Assembly (NCBI GenBank): GCA_020832345.1
Contig: JAFIEY010000110.1
Coordinates: forward strand, 1-54,061
Source: Cryomorphaceae bacterium
GTDB lineage: Bacteria; Bacteroidota; Bacteroidia; Flavobacteriales; Schleiferiaceae
Reading direction: 5' to 3'
DNA length: 54,061 bases
The translations under genes and the position numbers were made by a program. The notes beneath the pieces were generated by a model. The model searched no databases, was not told the origin of the DNA, and worked only from the letters and a program-made list of their open reading frames with translations. Below, in pieces: positions 8,031 through 16,468 of this stretch (position 1 is the stretch's first letter; each line of letters begins with the position of its first letter).

Positions 8031-9545
8031 ATGATAAAAATCCGGCATATCATATTATTATGCCTATTGTCCGCATCAAATGTTTGGGGCCAGAATCTTT
8101 TTCAGGACCCCACATTTGATTCGGTACAATATTCACCGGGATTGGTTGTTCCAGCAGGGCACTGCCCACCTGCAAATATTAATGGATATAGCCAATATGG
8201 TTGGGAATACTGGAATAATGGGACAATGGGCTTTTATCACCAGTGCAACAAAAACTACCACACTACAAGGTTTCCTCAAACAGACACTTTTTTTGCCCCC
8301 GGAAACCAATGGATGCCCATGCCAAAAAGGGGCTTGGGTTATTCCGGTTTTAGAAATTTCACTTATTCTCCAAACGGTGTTTTTCCAAGTTTGTCATGGA
8401 GTATTAATCAATCTATACCCTTTAATGGCTTAGATTCAGGTGAAGTTTATATTCTCGAATTTTATTACCGAAACCACCCGCTTGCTGGTTTTCACAATCG
8501 ACACGCTTCTGTATTTTTCTCCTTTGACTCCAGTAATTATTTTTTCAATAACGTTAAATATTTTGACATTCTTTTAGACTCAAACCCTCCCGATGATTTC
8601 TGGAAACATTTAAAAGTAGATTTTGTCGCTCAGGGTAAAGAGAATTTCTTTATTCTGGGTAATCCCGACGGAAACCTTTCGCATACTTCTTCTGTAGCCA
8701 ATTCCGTTCCTCAATCACAATTGCCACGTGGATACGGTAACACTCATAATGCTATTTGGAGTCGAGCTGCTTGGTTAATTGATGACATCCACCTTTACAA
8801 AGCTTCGGACACATTGTTTTCTGTACATATTGGTCGTGATACCATATTGTGCTACCACGATACATTAATTTTAACCGCAACTCCAGCGGGTTTTAAACTA
8901 GAGGATACAATAACAACCTGGTTGTGGAATACCGGACACACAACTGAAAATATATCGGTTACCGAACCCGGTATTTATAGTGTAGAAGTTACCATCAATC
9001 AAACTTATAAAGCTTACGATACCATTTTAGTAGAATTTGAGCCGTTTCCGGTTTGGCCGCCACCATTCAATAGAGTTTTGGTTATTTGTAAAGAAAGTTT
9101 TAACCATGAGAAGGTTGTCGGCCCATTTCTTACCCGCGGAGGAAATTATTATTGGAGCAGTGGAGATAACGAACAAAGCGCCTATTTTATAGAACCCGGC
9201 TTTTATAGCCTAAGAGTCATAACACCATGTTATGACCAATCCAGGGATTTTGAGATAGTCAACAGATTTTGCATGGATATAGAACCATATATACCTTCTG
9301 CATTTACGCCATTTGGTAAAAACCCCCAATGGATTATAGGTGGTATTGAAAAAAACACAGAAGTGCAAGTTTATAACCGTTGGGGTCAACGTGTATTTTA
9401 CAGCGATAACTACCTCGACAATTGGTGGGATGGCACTTATAATGGAAAACCTGTGCCTTCGGGTATTTACACATACAGAATCGTAGCGCATTACGAAGGC
9501 AGGAATCCTATAATGAAAACCGGAACGGTAAGTATCATTTGGTGA
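8031..9545 (+). CDS. Secreted protein with gliding motility-associated (T9SS type B) C-terminal domain
   Basis: The 504-residue protein has a signal peptide (MIKIRHIILLCLLSASNVWG) and an N-terminal beta-sandwich-like region (about 22-260) of the type found in Bacteroidota surface proteins starting with NLFQDPTFD. One or two Ig/PKD-like modules follow (about 265-405, with ILCYHDTLILTA and TWLWNTGHTTENISV). The last 85 residues match the CHU_C/type B sorting domain: PYIPSAFTP, VYNRWGQRVF, WWDGTYNGKPVPSGIYTYRI. Such proteins cross the outer membrane by T9SS and are usually anchored to the surface rather than released like type A cargo. It is a single-gene unit, and the ligand is unknown. Confidence 0.9.
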   Translation: MIKIRHIILLCLLSASNVWGQNLFQDPTFDSVQYSPGLVVPAGHCPPANINGYSQYGWEYWNNGTMGFYHQCNKNYHTTRFPQTDTFFAPGNQWMPMPKRGLGYSGFRNFTYSPNGVFPSLSWSINQSIPFNGLDSGEVYILEFYYRNHPLAGFHNRHASVFFSFDSSNYFFNNVKYFDILLDSNPPDDFWKHLKVDFVAQGKENFFILGNPDGNLSHTSSVANSVPQSQLPRGYGNTHNAIWSRAAWLIDDIHLYKASDTLFSVHIGRDTILCYHDTLILTATPAGFKLEDTITTWLWNTGHTTENISVTEPGIYSVEVTINQTYKAYDTILVEFEPFPVWPPPFNRVLVICKESFNHEKVVGPFLTRGGNYYWSSGDNEQSAYFIEPGFYSLRVITPCYDQSRDFEIVNRFCMDIEPYIPSAFTPFGKNPQWIIGGIEKNTEVQVYNRWGQRVFYSDNYLDNWWDGTYNGKPVPSGIYTYRIVAHYEGRNPIMKTGTVSIIW

Positions 9546-9584
9546 AAGATAGAGCAATCAATTTAAACATCCTTACAAAATGAT

Positions 9585-10688
9585 TTACCCAAAATACACC
9601 TCTCCCCAGGCTTTAGCTAAAATCTTGGTTTCAAATTGTTTTCGGTGAGATTCTCCATGTTTTATCAAGCGGTTTCGCAAATCATCATTTGAGGCGAGCG
9701 AGCGGAAAGCGCTTTCCAATTCATTTATATCAAGCGGATTGACATAAATTGCGCCTTCCCCTCCGGCTTCCTGCAAACAAGGAGAATTTCCCGCCAAAAC
9801 AGGAATGCCTGAAAACAACGCTTCAATTACCGGAATGCCAAAACCCTCCGATTGTGAGGGATAAGCGAGAAATTTTGCATTGCGATATAGTGTAACCAGT
9901 TCGGCCATGTCCGGTCGCTCAAAAAACAACAACCCCCGTGAAGTAAGCGTCTGAACCAACGATTGAAATTGCTGAAGATACCGAGTTTGTTTTCCTACCA
10001 CCACTAGGGGCAAAGTCCCCACGCGTTGAACTACTTCGAGTAACTCGCCGAGGTGTTTTCGCTCCTCGATGGTGCCTACATATAGTGCAAATTTTTTGGG
10101 AAGGTGGAGCGGCATTGCAGGGAGGTTTGCCCCTAGATCGCGAAAAAGCGGATGACAACTCTGGTAAATCACCTTTATTTTTTCGGGATTGATATTGTAA
10201 AAAGTGACTAAATCATCTGCGGTTTCCCGGGAAATGGCCACCACAACATCCGCTGCTCTTGCGGCGTGCTTTACCTTTCTACGGTGGATTAACTTATCGG
10301 CACGTGCGTACCATCGCGGGTATTTTTCAAAAATTAAGTCATGCACGGTGACGATCTTTTTTCCCGACCAATTCCCTATTCCGGCGGGCAGTGAGGCCGA
10401 CAAACCATGAAAAATATCGGGCTGGTCGTTTTTTCTCCAGGTACGCACCACGCCAAAACTTCGCCACCACGAAGGGGAAATGGCACTTAATCCCCGGCCC
10501 GGAAGTATGATTTTGCTGTTGGCCCAATCGAGGGCAAAATTTTGAAAATCTGAATCCACCTTGGGCGTGTAAAGCCACAAGGCAGTATCCGGAAAAAATT
10601 CGTGACAAAGACGCAAGTGATCCCGGGCGTAATTGCCCAGACCGGAAGCGTTATTAAACGCGCGTTTTGCGTCAAAGCCAATGATCAT
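9585..10688 (-). CDS. Glycosyltransferase, GT4/GT1 superfamily
   Basis: This is a GT-B fold retaining glycosyltransferase of 367 residues. The N-terminal half shows IGFDAKRAFNNASGLGNYAR, typical of mannosyl/rhamnosyl transferases, and VTVHDLIFEKYP. The C-terminal half has YVGTIEERKH and the nucleotide-sugar E-x7-E region SEGFGIPVIEAL. It probably transfers a hexose onto a cell-surface glycan; donor and acceptor cannot be told. It starts nine bases after the dapD stop, so both are read from the dapD promoter. Confidence 0.88.
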   Translation of the reverse strand: MIIGFDAKRAFNNASGLGNYARDHLRLCHEFFPDTALWLYTPKVDSDFQNFALDWANSKIILPGRGLSAISPSWWRSFGVVRTWRKNDQPDIFHGLSASLPAGIGNWSGKKIVTVHDLIFEKYPRWYARADKLIHRRKVKHAARAADVVVAISRETADDLVTFYNINPEKIKVIYQSCHPLFRDLGANLPAMPLHLPKKFALYVGTIEERKHLGELLEVVQRVGTLPLVVVGKQTRYLQQFQSLVQTLTSRGLLFFERPDMAELVTLYRNAKFLAYPSQSEGFGIPVIEALFSGIPVLAGNSPCLQEAGGEGAIYVNPLDINELESAFRSLASNDDLRNRLIKHGESHRKQFETKILAKAWGEVYFG

Positions 10689-10697
10689 AGCGCAGGA

Positions 10698-11516
10698 TTA
10701 AGCGCTTACATTATATTGTCGAAGGGCATCGTTGAGCGAGGTCTTTTTGTCTGTACTCTCCTTGCGCTTACCAATAATTAGTGCGCAACTCACACTAAAA
10801 TCGCCGGCGGGGAATGATTTGACATAACTTCCGGGAATAACCACAGAGCGGGCGGGAATTCTACCTTTGTACTCCACCGGTTCTTCTCCGCTTACATCGA
10901 TGATTTTTGTGGAAGCCGTCAACACCACATTGGCGCCCAAAACCGCTTCTTTTTCTACGCGAACACCCTCCACTACAATGCATCGTGAACCCACAAAAAC
11001 ATTGTCTTCAATAATCACGGGCGCTGCCTGTACCGGCTCCAATACACCGCCAATTCCAACACCTCCGGACAAATGCACATTTCTGCCAATTTGGGCACAA
11101 CTTCCCACGGTGGCCCAAGTATCTACCATGGTGCCGCTATCTACATACGCTCCGATATTGACATAAGAAGGCATCATAATCACATCGCGATTGACAAAGG
11201 CACCATAGCGGGCAATGGCATGTGGTACAACGCGAACACCTGCTGCCGCGTAATTAGATTTCAAAGGAATTTTATCGTGAAATTCAAATGGCCCCACCTT
11301 TACGGTTTCCATTTCAGAAATAGGGAAAAATAATATGACGGCTTTTTTGACCCACTCGCTCACTTTCCATCCATTTTCGGTGGGTTCCGCCACCCTCAGC
11401 TTGCCCGTATCCAAGGCATCCATCACCGATTTGATGGCGTCACGAGTAAAGGATTCCTGAAGCTTTTCGCGGTTTGCCCAAGCTTGTTCAATTACGGGTT
11501 GCAAATTATCGTACAT
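10698..11516 (-). CDS. dapD: 2,3,4,5-tetrahydropyridine-2,6-dicarboxylate N-succinyltransferase
   Basis: DapD succinylates tetrahydrodipicolinate in the succinylase branch of diaminopimelate/lysine synthesis, supplying peptidoglycan precursor. The 272-residue length is standard. An N-terminal helical region is followed by a left-handed beta-helix of hexapeptide repeats (GAYVDSGTMVDTWATVGSCA onward, IGGVLEPVQAAPVIIEDN) and the family end RSVVIPGSYVKSFPAGDFSV. It heads a two-gene unit with the glycosyltransferase and has a TAnnTTTG box 28 bases upstream. Confidence 0.95.
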   Translation of the reverse strand: MYDNLQPVIEQAWANREKLQESFTRDAIKSVMDALDTGKLRVAEPTENGWKVSEWVKKAVILFFPISEMETVKVGPFEFHDKIPLKSNYAAAGVRVVPHAIARYGAFVNRDVIMMPSYVNIGAYVDSGTMVDTWATVGSCAQIGRNVHLSGGVGIGGVLEPVQAAPVIIEDNVFVGSRCIVVEGVRVEKEAVLGANVVLTASTKIIDVSGEEPVEYKGRIPARSVVIPGSYVKSFPAGDFSVSCALIIGKRKESTDKKTSLNDALRQYNVSA

Positions 11517-11543
11517 GACTTTTGAATCGTTTTAAATTGGCTG

Positions 11544-11551
11544 CAAACCTA
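11544..11551 (-). promoter_or_regulatory. dapD promoter -7 box
   Basis: TAGGTTTG on the minus strand, an exact TAnnTTTG match 27 bases upstream of the dapD ATG. No clear -33 TTG at the usual distance. Confidence 0.5.
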
Positions 11552-11580
11552 CGAACTACGCACGGAAAAGCCTCGATCTT

Positions 11581-11820
11581 TCACGCATCATACCAATGCG
11601 AACGACGACCCATTCGCAGATAAAAACGAACCCGCTTAAAAAAGAGCAAAACCAGATAAAGGATGATCGGGGAGCCAAAAGTTAGAAAAGATGTATATAG
11701 AAAATACAAGCGAACTTTGCCTGCGGGAATGCCAACTATATCGCCAATGCGACTGCAAACCTCAAAACCAAAGCGCTCAAAATAGTCCCGAATGCGATGT
11801 ATCAATACCGGTGATTCCAT
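11581..11820 (-). CDS. PspC domain-like membrane protein
   Basis: Starting at the ATG at 11820, the protein has 79 residues. Residues 20-65 fit a PspC-like module: CSRIGDIVGIPAGKVRLYF followed by a hydrophobic helix (LTFGSPIILYLVLLFF) and a basic tail RVRFYLRMGRR. PspC modules occur in envelope-stress regulators, but this minimal form has no other domain and its role is unknown. The frame stays open upstream to 11976, but that extension reads through a mobile element and is not real. Confidence 0.75.
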   Translation of the reverse strand: MESPVLIHRIRDYFERFGFEVCSRIGDIVGIPAGKVRLYFLYTSFLTFGSPIILYLVLLFFKRVRFYLRMGRRSHWYDA

Positions 11821-11897
11821 GGCGTGAAGATGCGAACTTTTTTTTAATTTGGCAAATTTCCGAAAAAAAATAAAATCCGTGGTAAATTTTAACACCT

Positions 11898-11952
11898 GGG
11901 TCCACTCCAAAAAGAAAGATTTCGGCAGAAAGGGATTATTTGCAGCAGATTT
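11898..11952 (-). mobile_element. Miniature element, short form, copy S2 (55 bp, reverse orientation)
   Basis: It starts GGGTCCACTCCAAAAAG and ends TGCAGCAGATTT, a degraded end. The flanks acacct and atacct match at five of six positions, a decayed 6-bp duplication. It lies in the divergent region between the PspC-like gene and the T9SS gene at 11966, with its end one base from the latter's promoter box. Confidence 0.8.
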
Positions 11953-11953
11953 A

Positions 11954-11961
11954 TACCTTTG
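11954..11961 (+). promoter_or_regulatory. Promoter -7 box of the T9SS gene at 11966
   Basis: TACCTTTG, an exact TAnnTTTG match only four bases before the ATG. A start point at the usual distance would give a leaderless or nearly leaderless mRNA. The box abuts mobile copy S2. Confidence 0.55.
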
Positions 11962-11965
11962 TATA

Positions 11966-13222
11966 ATGAATCGCAACCTTACATTTTTGATTCTCTCTCT
12001 GCCTAGTTTTCTTTTTGCCCAATGGGTTCAGATTCCTTCGCCAACAGCAAATGATTTAGATAATCTCTATTTTATAAATGATACGGTGGGATTTGCCGGA
12101 TATGGAAATTCAGAAATTGTAACTTATGATGGCGGGAGAAGCTGGAGTTATAATTCAGGTTTCACAAATCTGGTAAAGGCCTGTTATCTCGATTCTCTAA
12201 ATGGATTTGGGATTACCCAAAACGCCATATATCAAACCAATGACGGTGGTGTTAATTGGTTTGACATAAGTGACTCCTTAAAAATTAACCTATTCTCCAC
12301 ACTCAATTGCGTCAATGGTGAAGTTTTTGTCGTTGGAAACAAAGGGCTTCAGGATACCGGATATTGGTATGTAACCAGTGATATAGGAATTACTTGGGAA
12401 TTACGGTATATGACTGACTCCATGCTTTATGGGGAAGCACAGTTTTTGGATAACCAAAATATTTTTTCCTTTAGTGCTTCCGGTCATGGTTCTCAAGGGA
12501 ATTTAATGTATCATTTTAACAGATCAATGGATGGTGGATATTCCTGGGATACTTATAGTTTTTCGCCTGGTATTTCTTCCAGCTATTTGATCTATTGTAA
12601 TGATTATGATACGTGTGCATTTGCTCAAATTTCTTCTCACTGGGGACAATTTAGTTTTGGTATCGATCGCTTTATATTTTCGACCAAGGCAAGTTCTCCG
12701 TTACACTCGGAACAAGGAAAAGGATTGCACTTTTTAGAAGGGGGGCATCAGACTTTGTTTGCCGGTGAAACAGACTTTCTAATTGTTTCGCCCGATCGAG
12801 GTGTAACTTGGTTTAATCAGAACATTTCATTTCTTACGGGTTTTCAAAAGTCATTGTATAAATGTCATGTTTTTTCCGATAGTTCAGCCATTATAACAGG
12901 TGGAAACGGGTCCATTATTTTTACTGAAAATTTCGGTTTGGGGTTAGTAGATTACAATACAAAATCCCCGTCATTTTCCGTATTTCCCAATCCGGCTAAT
13001 GATCATCAGGACATCAGCGTAACGGGACTCACACCCGGCACCACGTGCAAAATCGAACTTTTTGATCTTCGCGGAAAAAAAGCAAAGGAGGTTTTTGCCG
13101 GCAATTCGCCAGACAATACCCTGAACATTCGCGTCAACCTAAGTGACCTCGCAGCGGGGACTTATGTCTATCGGGTGCAGACCGAGGAAGGGGTAACAAG
13201 AAGGAAGGTTGTGGTGAATTGA
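11966..13222 (+). CDS. Secreted YCF48/sialidase-like beta-propeller protein, T9SS type A
   Basis: From the ATG at 11966 the protein has 418 residues, starting with a signal peptide (MNRNLTFLILSLPSFLFAQ). Residues 20-330 contain repeated blades with Asp-box-like motifs (TYDGGRSWSYN, TNDGGVNWFDIS, MDGGYSWDTYS, SPDRGVTWFNQ), as in YCF48- and sialidase-type propellers. The last 80 residues are a T9SS type A sorting domain (FSVFPNPANDHQDISV, LSDLAAGTYVYRV). The longer ORF from 11849 reads through a mobile element, so its first 39 codons are not native. The gene is bracketed by two 55-bp elements in the same orientation. Confidence 0.9.
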   Translation: MNRNLTFLILSLPSFLFAQWVQIPSPTANDLDNLYFINDTVGFAGYGNSEIVTYDGGRSWSYNSGFTNLVKACYLDSLNGFGITQNAIYQTNDGGVNWFDISDSLKINLFSTLNCVNGEVFVVGNKGLQDTGYWYVTSDIGITWELRYMTDSMLYGEAQFLDNQNIFSFSASGHGSQGNLMYHFNRSMDGGYSWDTYSFSPGISSSYLIYCNDYDTCAFAQISSHWGQFSFGIDRFIFSTKASSPLHSEQGKGLHFLEGGHQTLFAGETDFLIVSPDRGVTWFNQNISFLTGFQKSLYKCHVFSDSSAIITGGNGSIIFTENFGLGLVDYNTKSPSFSVFPNPANDHQDISVTGLTPGTTCKIELFDLRGKKAKEVFAGNSPDNTLNIRVNLSDLAAGTYVYRVQTEEGVTRRKVVVN

Positions 13223-13235
13223 GAAAATGAAGTAT

Positions 13236-13290
13236 GGGTCCACTCCAAAAAGATAGATTTCGGCAGAAAGGGACTTTTTGCAGCAGACTC
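13236..13290 (-). mobile_element. Miniature element, short form, copy S3 (55 bp, reverse orientation)
   Basis: GGGTCCACTCCAAAAAG to GCAGCAGACTC, with the perfect 6-bp duplication aagtat on both sides (13230-13235 and 13291-13296). This shows that the 55-bp form was itself an inserted unit, or became short after insertion without loss of the ends. It lies between convergent genes. Confidence 0.85.
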
Positions 13291-13326
13291 AAGTATTAAT
13301 GTTATTCGAGGCGAGCGGGTCGGTGA

Positions 13327-13926
13327 TTAAATAAAAATTTGACCTTCGTCTTCCCTTCCGAAAACCTGCCCACATCCTTGGACAAAACACATGGCAGAAA
13401 CCAAGGCCAGCAAAGCATCTAAATGATGCCAGGATATAATTTCTTTGGCACAAACCCGAATACCTGGATGCATGCTATCCATCACCTTTTCGGCACAAAG
13501 TCGAAGGGCCAGTTTATTTCCCTTATACCCCAATTTCTGCAAATCGTATTTGGTGGACTGTGCCTTAGGGTAGGTTTCTCGCACTTCAATGCCCAATTTT
13601 TCGCACTCGTCTTTAATGCGAATCGCCCGGGCGGTAAGACCACCTAAAAACATTGGCGACATGGCCTTGAGTTCTTTGTCGGCATGTCTGAAATTATAGC
13701 AATCACAGTTTTTGATCCCGGCATATCGTCCGGGAAGGGAAAGCGGGGCGTCGATGAAAATCACTTCGGGACTATAGTGTTTTACGGCGTTTAATATAAA
13801 TGTATCGGCATCCACGCCCTTGTCCACATCCAGAAAATCAATCCGCATATCTTTAAAAATAGCAATGACCGTGTTTCCGGAGAGTTTGCTTCCGAAGTCA
13901 ATTCCAAAAATAATCTTATCCTGCAT
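13327..13926 (-). CDS. DUF429 family protein (predicted RNase H-like nuclease)
   Basis: The 199-residue protein starts IIFGIDFGSKLSGNTVIAI, the ribonuclease H-like fold pattern with a first acidic residue, followed by VIFIDAPLSLPG and a late WHHLDALLALVSA block. These are the conserved blocks of DUF429. Members are predicted to be nucleases, but activity and substrate are not established. The start codon overlaps the end of the SRPBCC gene by 11 bases, indicating translational coupling. Confidence 0.82.
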   Translation of the reverse strand: MQDKIIFGIDFGSKLSGNTVIAIFKDMRIDFLDVDKGVDADTFILNAVKHYSPEVIFIDAPLSLPGRYAGIKNCDCYNFRHADKELKAMSPMFLGGLTARAIRIKDECEKLGIEVRETYPKAQSTKYDLQKLGYKGNKLALRLCAEKVMDSMHPGIRVCAKEIISWHHLDALLALVSAMCFVQGCGQVFGREDEGQIFI

Positions 13927-14389
13927 CTATATTTGTCTTCACACCAAACAACAATTCAACTTTTTCTTTTCTAAAGGCAAAAATGGCTTTAATTTTTGGT
14001 TTAACCAAAACTGAATGAAATAAAGCGCCAAATTTTCCCAACGGCAATTTATAAGAAATGATATCGGTAATGGTCGTCCCGCCATTTTCTGCAGCAAAAT
14101 GATGTTCGTGATGCCACATCGCGAAGGGGCCGAAGCGCTGTTCATCCACAAAATACCGAAGCGGCTCAAGGTGAGAAATTTCCGTAATCCAGTTTAATTT
14201 AATACCGGCTATCGGTCTAACCTTATGATGAATCATCATTCCGGCATACATGGTATCAGGCATTTCATTTACCGTCTCAAATCCCATTTCTGACGGTGTA
14301 ATTTTCTGCAAATTTTTTGGCTGGGAAAAGAAGTTCCACACCGTTTCCAGTGGTTCTGCGACCCAAACACTATCCTTTTGTTGAAACAT
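13916..14389 (-). CDS. SRPBCC (START-like) family protein
   Basis: This is a 157-residue protein with the ligand-binding SRPBCC helix-grip pattern: ETVWNFFSQPKNLQKITPSEMGFE near the N-terminus, LNWITEISHLEPLRYFVDEQ in the middle and FGPFAMWHHEHHF. The family binds hydrophobic small molecules or acts as cyclases; the ligand here is unknown. The ATG at 14389 gives the usual family start (FQQKDSVWVAEPLE); the frame is open 12 codons further. It is cotranscribed with the DUF429 gene, with overlapping ends. Confidence 0.82.
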   Translation of the reverse strand: MFQQKDSVWVAEPLETVWNFFSQPKNLQKITPSEMGFETVNEMPDTMYAGMMIHHKVRPIAGIKLNWITEISHLEPLRYFVDEQRFGPFAMWHHEHHFAAENGGTTITDIISYKLPLGKFGALFHSVLVKPKIKAIFAFRKEKVELLFGVKTNIDAG

Positions 14390-14491
14390 ACCTATATCGT
14401 TAGTTCTAGTGTAACACATATTCAAAGTCAGGTGTTCAAAAATACTTGAAGTAAAATTGCGACAATAGAGAAAAAATCCAAAATAATTTGT

Positions 14492-14499
14492 TTACTTTG
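14492..14499 (+). promoter_or_regulatory. Probable ftsX promoter -7 box
   Basis: TTACTTTG ends four bases before the ftsX ATG. It is close to TAnnTTTG but one base short in spacing. Its position resembles other promoter boxes in this window. Confidence 0.4.
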
Positions 14500-14503
14500 C
14501 ATC

Positions 14504-15382
14504 ATGGCAAGAAAATTCGACCAATTCAATAAACGAAGGCTAAAATCATCCTATTTCGGGGTGGTTATGAGTATTTCCATGGTTTTATTTGTTTTGGGTT
14601 TTTTGGCCGTTTTGCTCTACAATGCGGATAACATCTCCCGCAGTGTAAAAGAAAATTTCAGTCTCACGGTGTTAATTCAGCCGGAGGCTAACGAAATGAA
14701 GGTTCGCCAATACCAAAAAATGGTGGCCGGATTGGAGGGTGTTCGCAAAACGGAGTTTATATCCAAAGAGGAAGCTGCCGAAGTTTTGAAAAAAGAATTA
14801 GACGAAGATTTCCTTCAGTATCTGGGCACCAACCCGCTCACGGACGCCATCGACATTTGGCTGGAAGCTGAATATTTAGAAATGGGATATTTAGAAAACC
14901 TAAAAGTTCGCATTGCTGACGACATGGTGGTTCAAGAAATTTTAATAGACGAAGACCTGGCAGAGATGGTTTACAGCAATCTGCGCCGGATTAGCATTTT
15001 TTTGTTGAGCGCGGCATTGGTACTTTCCCTTATCAGTTTTTTCCTCATCAACAACAGCATCCAGCTGGCGATTTACTCTCGCCGATTTATCATAAAAACC
15101 ATGCAACTTGTGGGGGCTACCAGAGGCTTTATCCGCAGACCATTTTTGCTAACCGGGAGCATCCACGGGTTAATCGGCGGCATTGTTGCCAGTATCTTTT
15201 TAGCCCTTGCACTTTTGTATCTCAACACTTGGATACCTGACTTAAACCTACAAAATCAAATTAAGGTGTTAAGTATTATCCCGCTGATTTTAATAATTTT
15301 AGGTGTGCTTATTTCCCGATTTTGTACTTACTTTGCGGTGCGGAAGTATCTCAACCTGAAAACCGACCAACTATACTATTAA
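14504..15382 (+). CDS. ftsX: Cell division ABC-type permease FtsX
   Basis: FtsX with FtsE links the divisome to peptidoglycan hydrolase activation. The 292-residue protein has a cytoplasmic start, TM1 (about 21-42), a periplasmic domain of about 130 residues, then three TM helices (about 165-190, 220-245, 255-275), the FtsX/MacB topology. Typical segments are VQEILIDEDLAEMVYSNLRR and IKTMQLVGATRGFIRRPFL (coupling-helix region). ftsE is not adjacent. It heads a unit with DUF3098 and uppP, an order known from Bacteroidota. Confidence 0.93.
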   Translation: MARKFDQFNKRRLKSSYFGVVMSISMVLFVLGFLAVLLYNADNISRSVKENFSLTVLIQPEANEMKVRQYQKMVAGLEGVRKTEFISKEEAAEVLKKELDEDFLQYLGTNPLTDAIDIWLEAEYLEMGYLENLKVRIADDMVVQEILIDEDLAEMVYSNLRRISIFLLSAALVLSLISFFLINNSIQLAIYSRRFIIKTMQLVGATRGFIRRPFLLTGSIHGLIGGIVASIFLALALLYLNTWIPDLNLQNQIKVLSIIPLILIILGVLISRFCTYFAVRKYLNLKTDQLYY

Positions 15383-15397
15383 CAACCCCTTAATGCT

Positions 15398-15646
15398 ATG
15401 AGCAATCAAAATCCCGACAACACCTTCGTGTTTGGTAAAAAAAACTACATCATCGTCCTTATTGGATTGGTGTTAATCTTTTTTGGTTATCTGTTAATGA
15501 GCGGTGGCGGTTCCGATGACCCCAACGTTTTTAACCCCGAGATTTTCAACTTCCAACGCATACGTCTGGCACCAACCCTAATTATTTTAGGATTTATTGT
15601 GCAACTTTTTGCTATTTTTTCCCCGGCTAATTCGGAGGATGCATGA
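15398..15646 (+). CDS. DUF3098 family membrane protein
   Basis: The 82-residue protein has two transmembrane helices (about residues 17-35 and 58-76) joined by a loop with FNPEIFNFQRIRLAPT, the signature of DUF3098. The function is unknown. Its constant place between ftsX and uppP in Bacteroidota suggests an envelope or division role. It starts 15 bases after ftsX, and its end overlaps the uppP start by four bases. Confidence 0.88.
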   Translation: MSNQNPDNTFVFGKKNYIIVLIGLVLIFFGYLLMSGGGSDDPNVFNPEIFNFQRIRLAPTLIILGFIVQLFAIFSPANSEDA

Positions 15647-16446
15647 GTTTACTTGACGCGATTATACTGGGCATCATTCAGGGGCTCAGTGAATTTTTAC
15701 CCGTTTCGAGTAGCGGTCACATCGAATTGGGGAAGGCTATTTTAGGGGAAACTGATTTGGGAAAAGATAGTCTTCTTTTCACTGTCGTTGTTCACGGGGC
15801 AACAGCCCTCAGTACCGTCGTTGTATTCCGAAAAGACATCATCGAAATTTTCGCTGGGTTATCGCTTCGGAAAATGACCGATTCTAATAAGTTTGCCCTG
15901 GCCGTGATTATTTCTATGGTACCGGCAGCCATTGTGGGACTTGCATTGGAAGATCAATTTGAAAAATACTTTAACGGTAACATCCTCTTGGTTGGGAGTA
16001 TGTTGTTTATCACAGGATTATTATTGTTTTTGGCCGATAGGGCGAAGAAGACCGACAAATCGGTGAAAAAAAGTCACGCACTTATTATCGGAATATCACA
16101 GGCCATCGCCATACTCCCCGGTATATCTCGAAGCGGTGCCACCATTTCAACATCGGTTCTTTTGGGAATTGATCGGGAAAAGGCAGCGCGGTTTTCCTTC
16201 CTTATGGTTATCCCTTTGATTCTGGGTAAAATGCTATTGGACACCCGCAGTATGATTAAAGGCGATGTAGGCAACGAAACGATTTCCCTTTTTGCCCTAA
16301 CAGCCGGCTTTATCGCTGCATTTATCGTGGGTATCTTTGCCTGTCGCTGGATGATCACCATTGTAAAAAAGGCCAATTTGAAATACTTCGCCTATTACTG
16401 CTTTGCCGTTGGTTCTCTGTCATTGCTTTACGTGATGACGACCTAG
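15643..16446 (+). CDS. uppP: Undecaprenyl-diphosphatase
   Basis: UppP (BacA) dephosphorylates undecaprenyl pyrophosphate to recycle the lipid carrier of peptidoglycan and O-antigen synthesis; overexpression gives bacitracin resistance. The 267-residue protein carries both family motifs: GLSEFLPVSSSGH (residues 14-26) and PGISRSGATIS, in a protein of about eight membrane helices. Translational coupling to DUF3098 is evident from the four-base overlap. Confidence 0.95.
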   Translation: MSLLDAIILGIIQGLSEFLPVSSSGHIELGKAILGETDLGKDSLLFTVVVHGATALSTVVVFRKDIIEIFAGLSLRKMTDSNKFALAVIISMVPAAIVGLALEDQFEKYFNGNILLVGSMLFITGLLLFLADRAKKTDKSVKKSHALIIGISQAIAILPGISRSGATISTSVLLGIDREKAARFSFLMVIPLILGKMLLDTRSMIKGDVGNETISLFALTAGFIAAFIVGIFACRWMITIVKKANLKYFAYYCFAVGSLSLLYVMTT

Positions 16447-16468
16447 TGGCTTTATGAACAAGCTCAAA

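Noticed and set aside
11898-13290. Composite transposon: two same-orientation 55-bp elements bracketing the T9SS gene at 11966
   Set aside because: Each element has its own 6-bp duplication (acacct/atacct and aagtat) and the outer flanks do not match each other, so they inserted separately.
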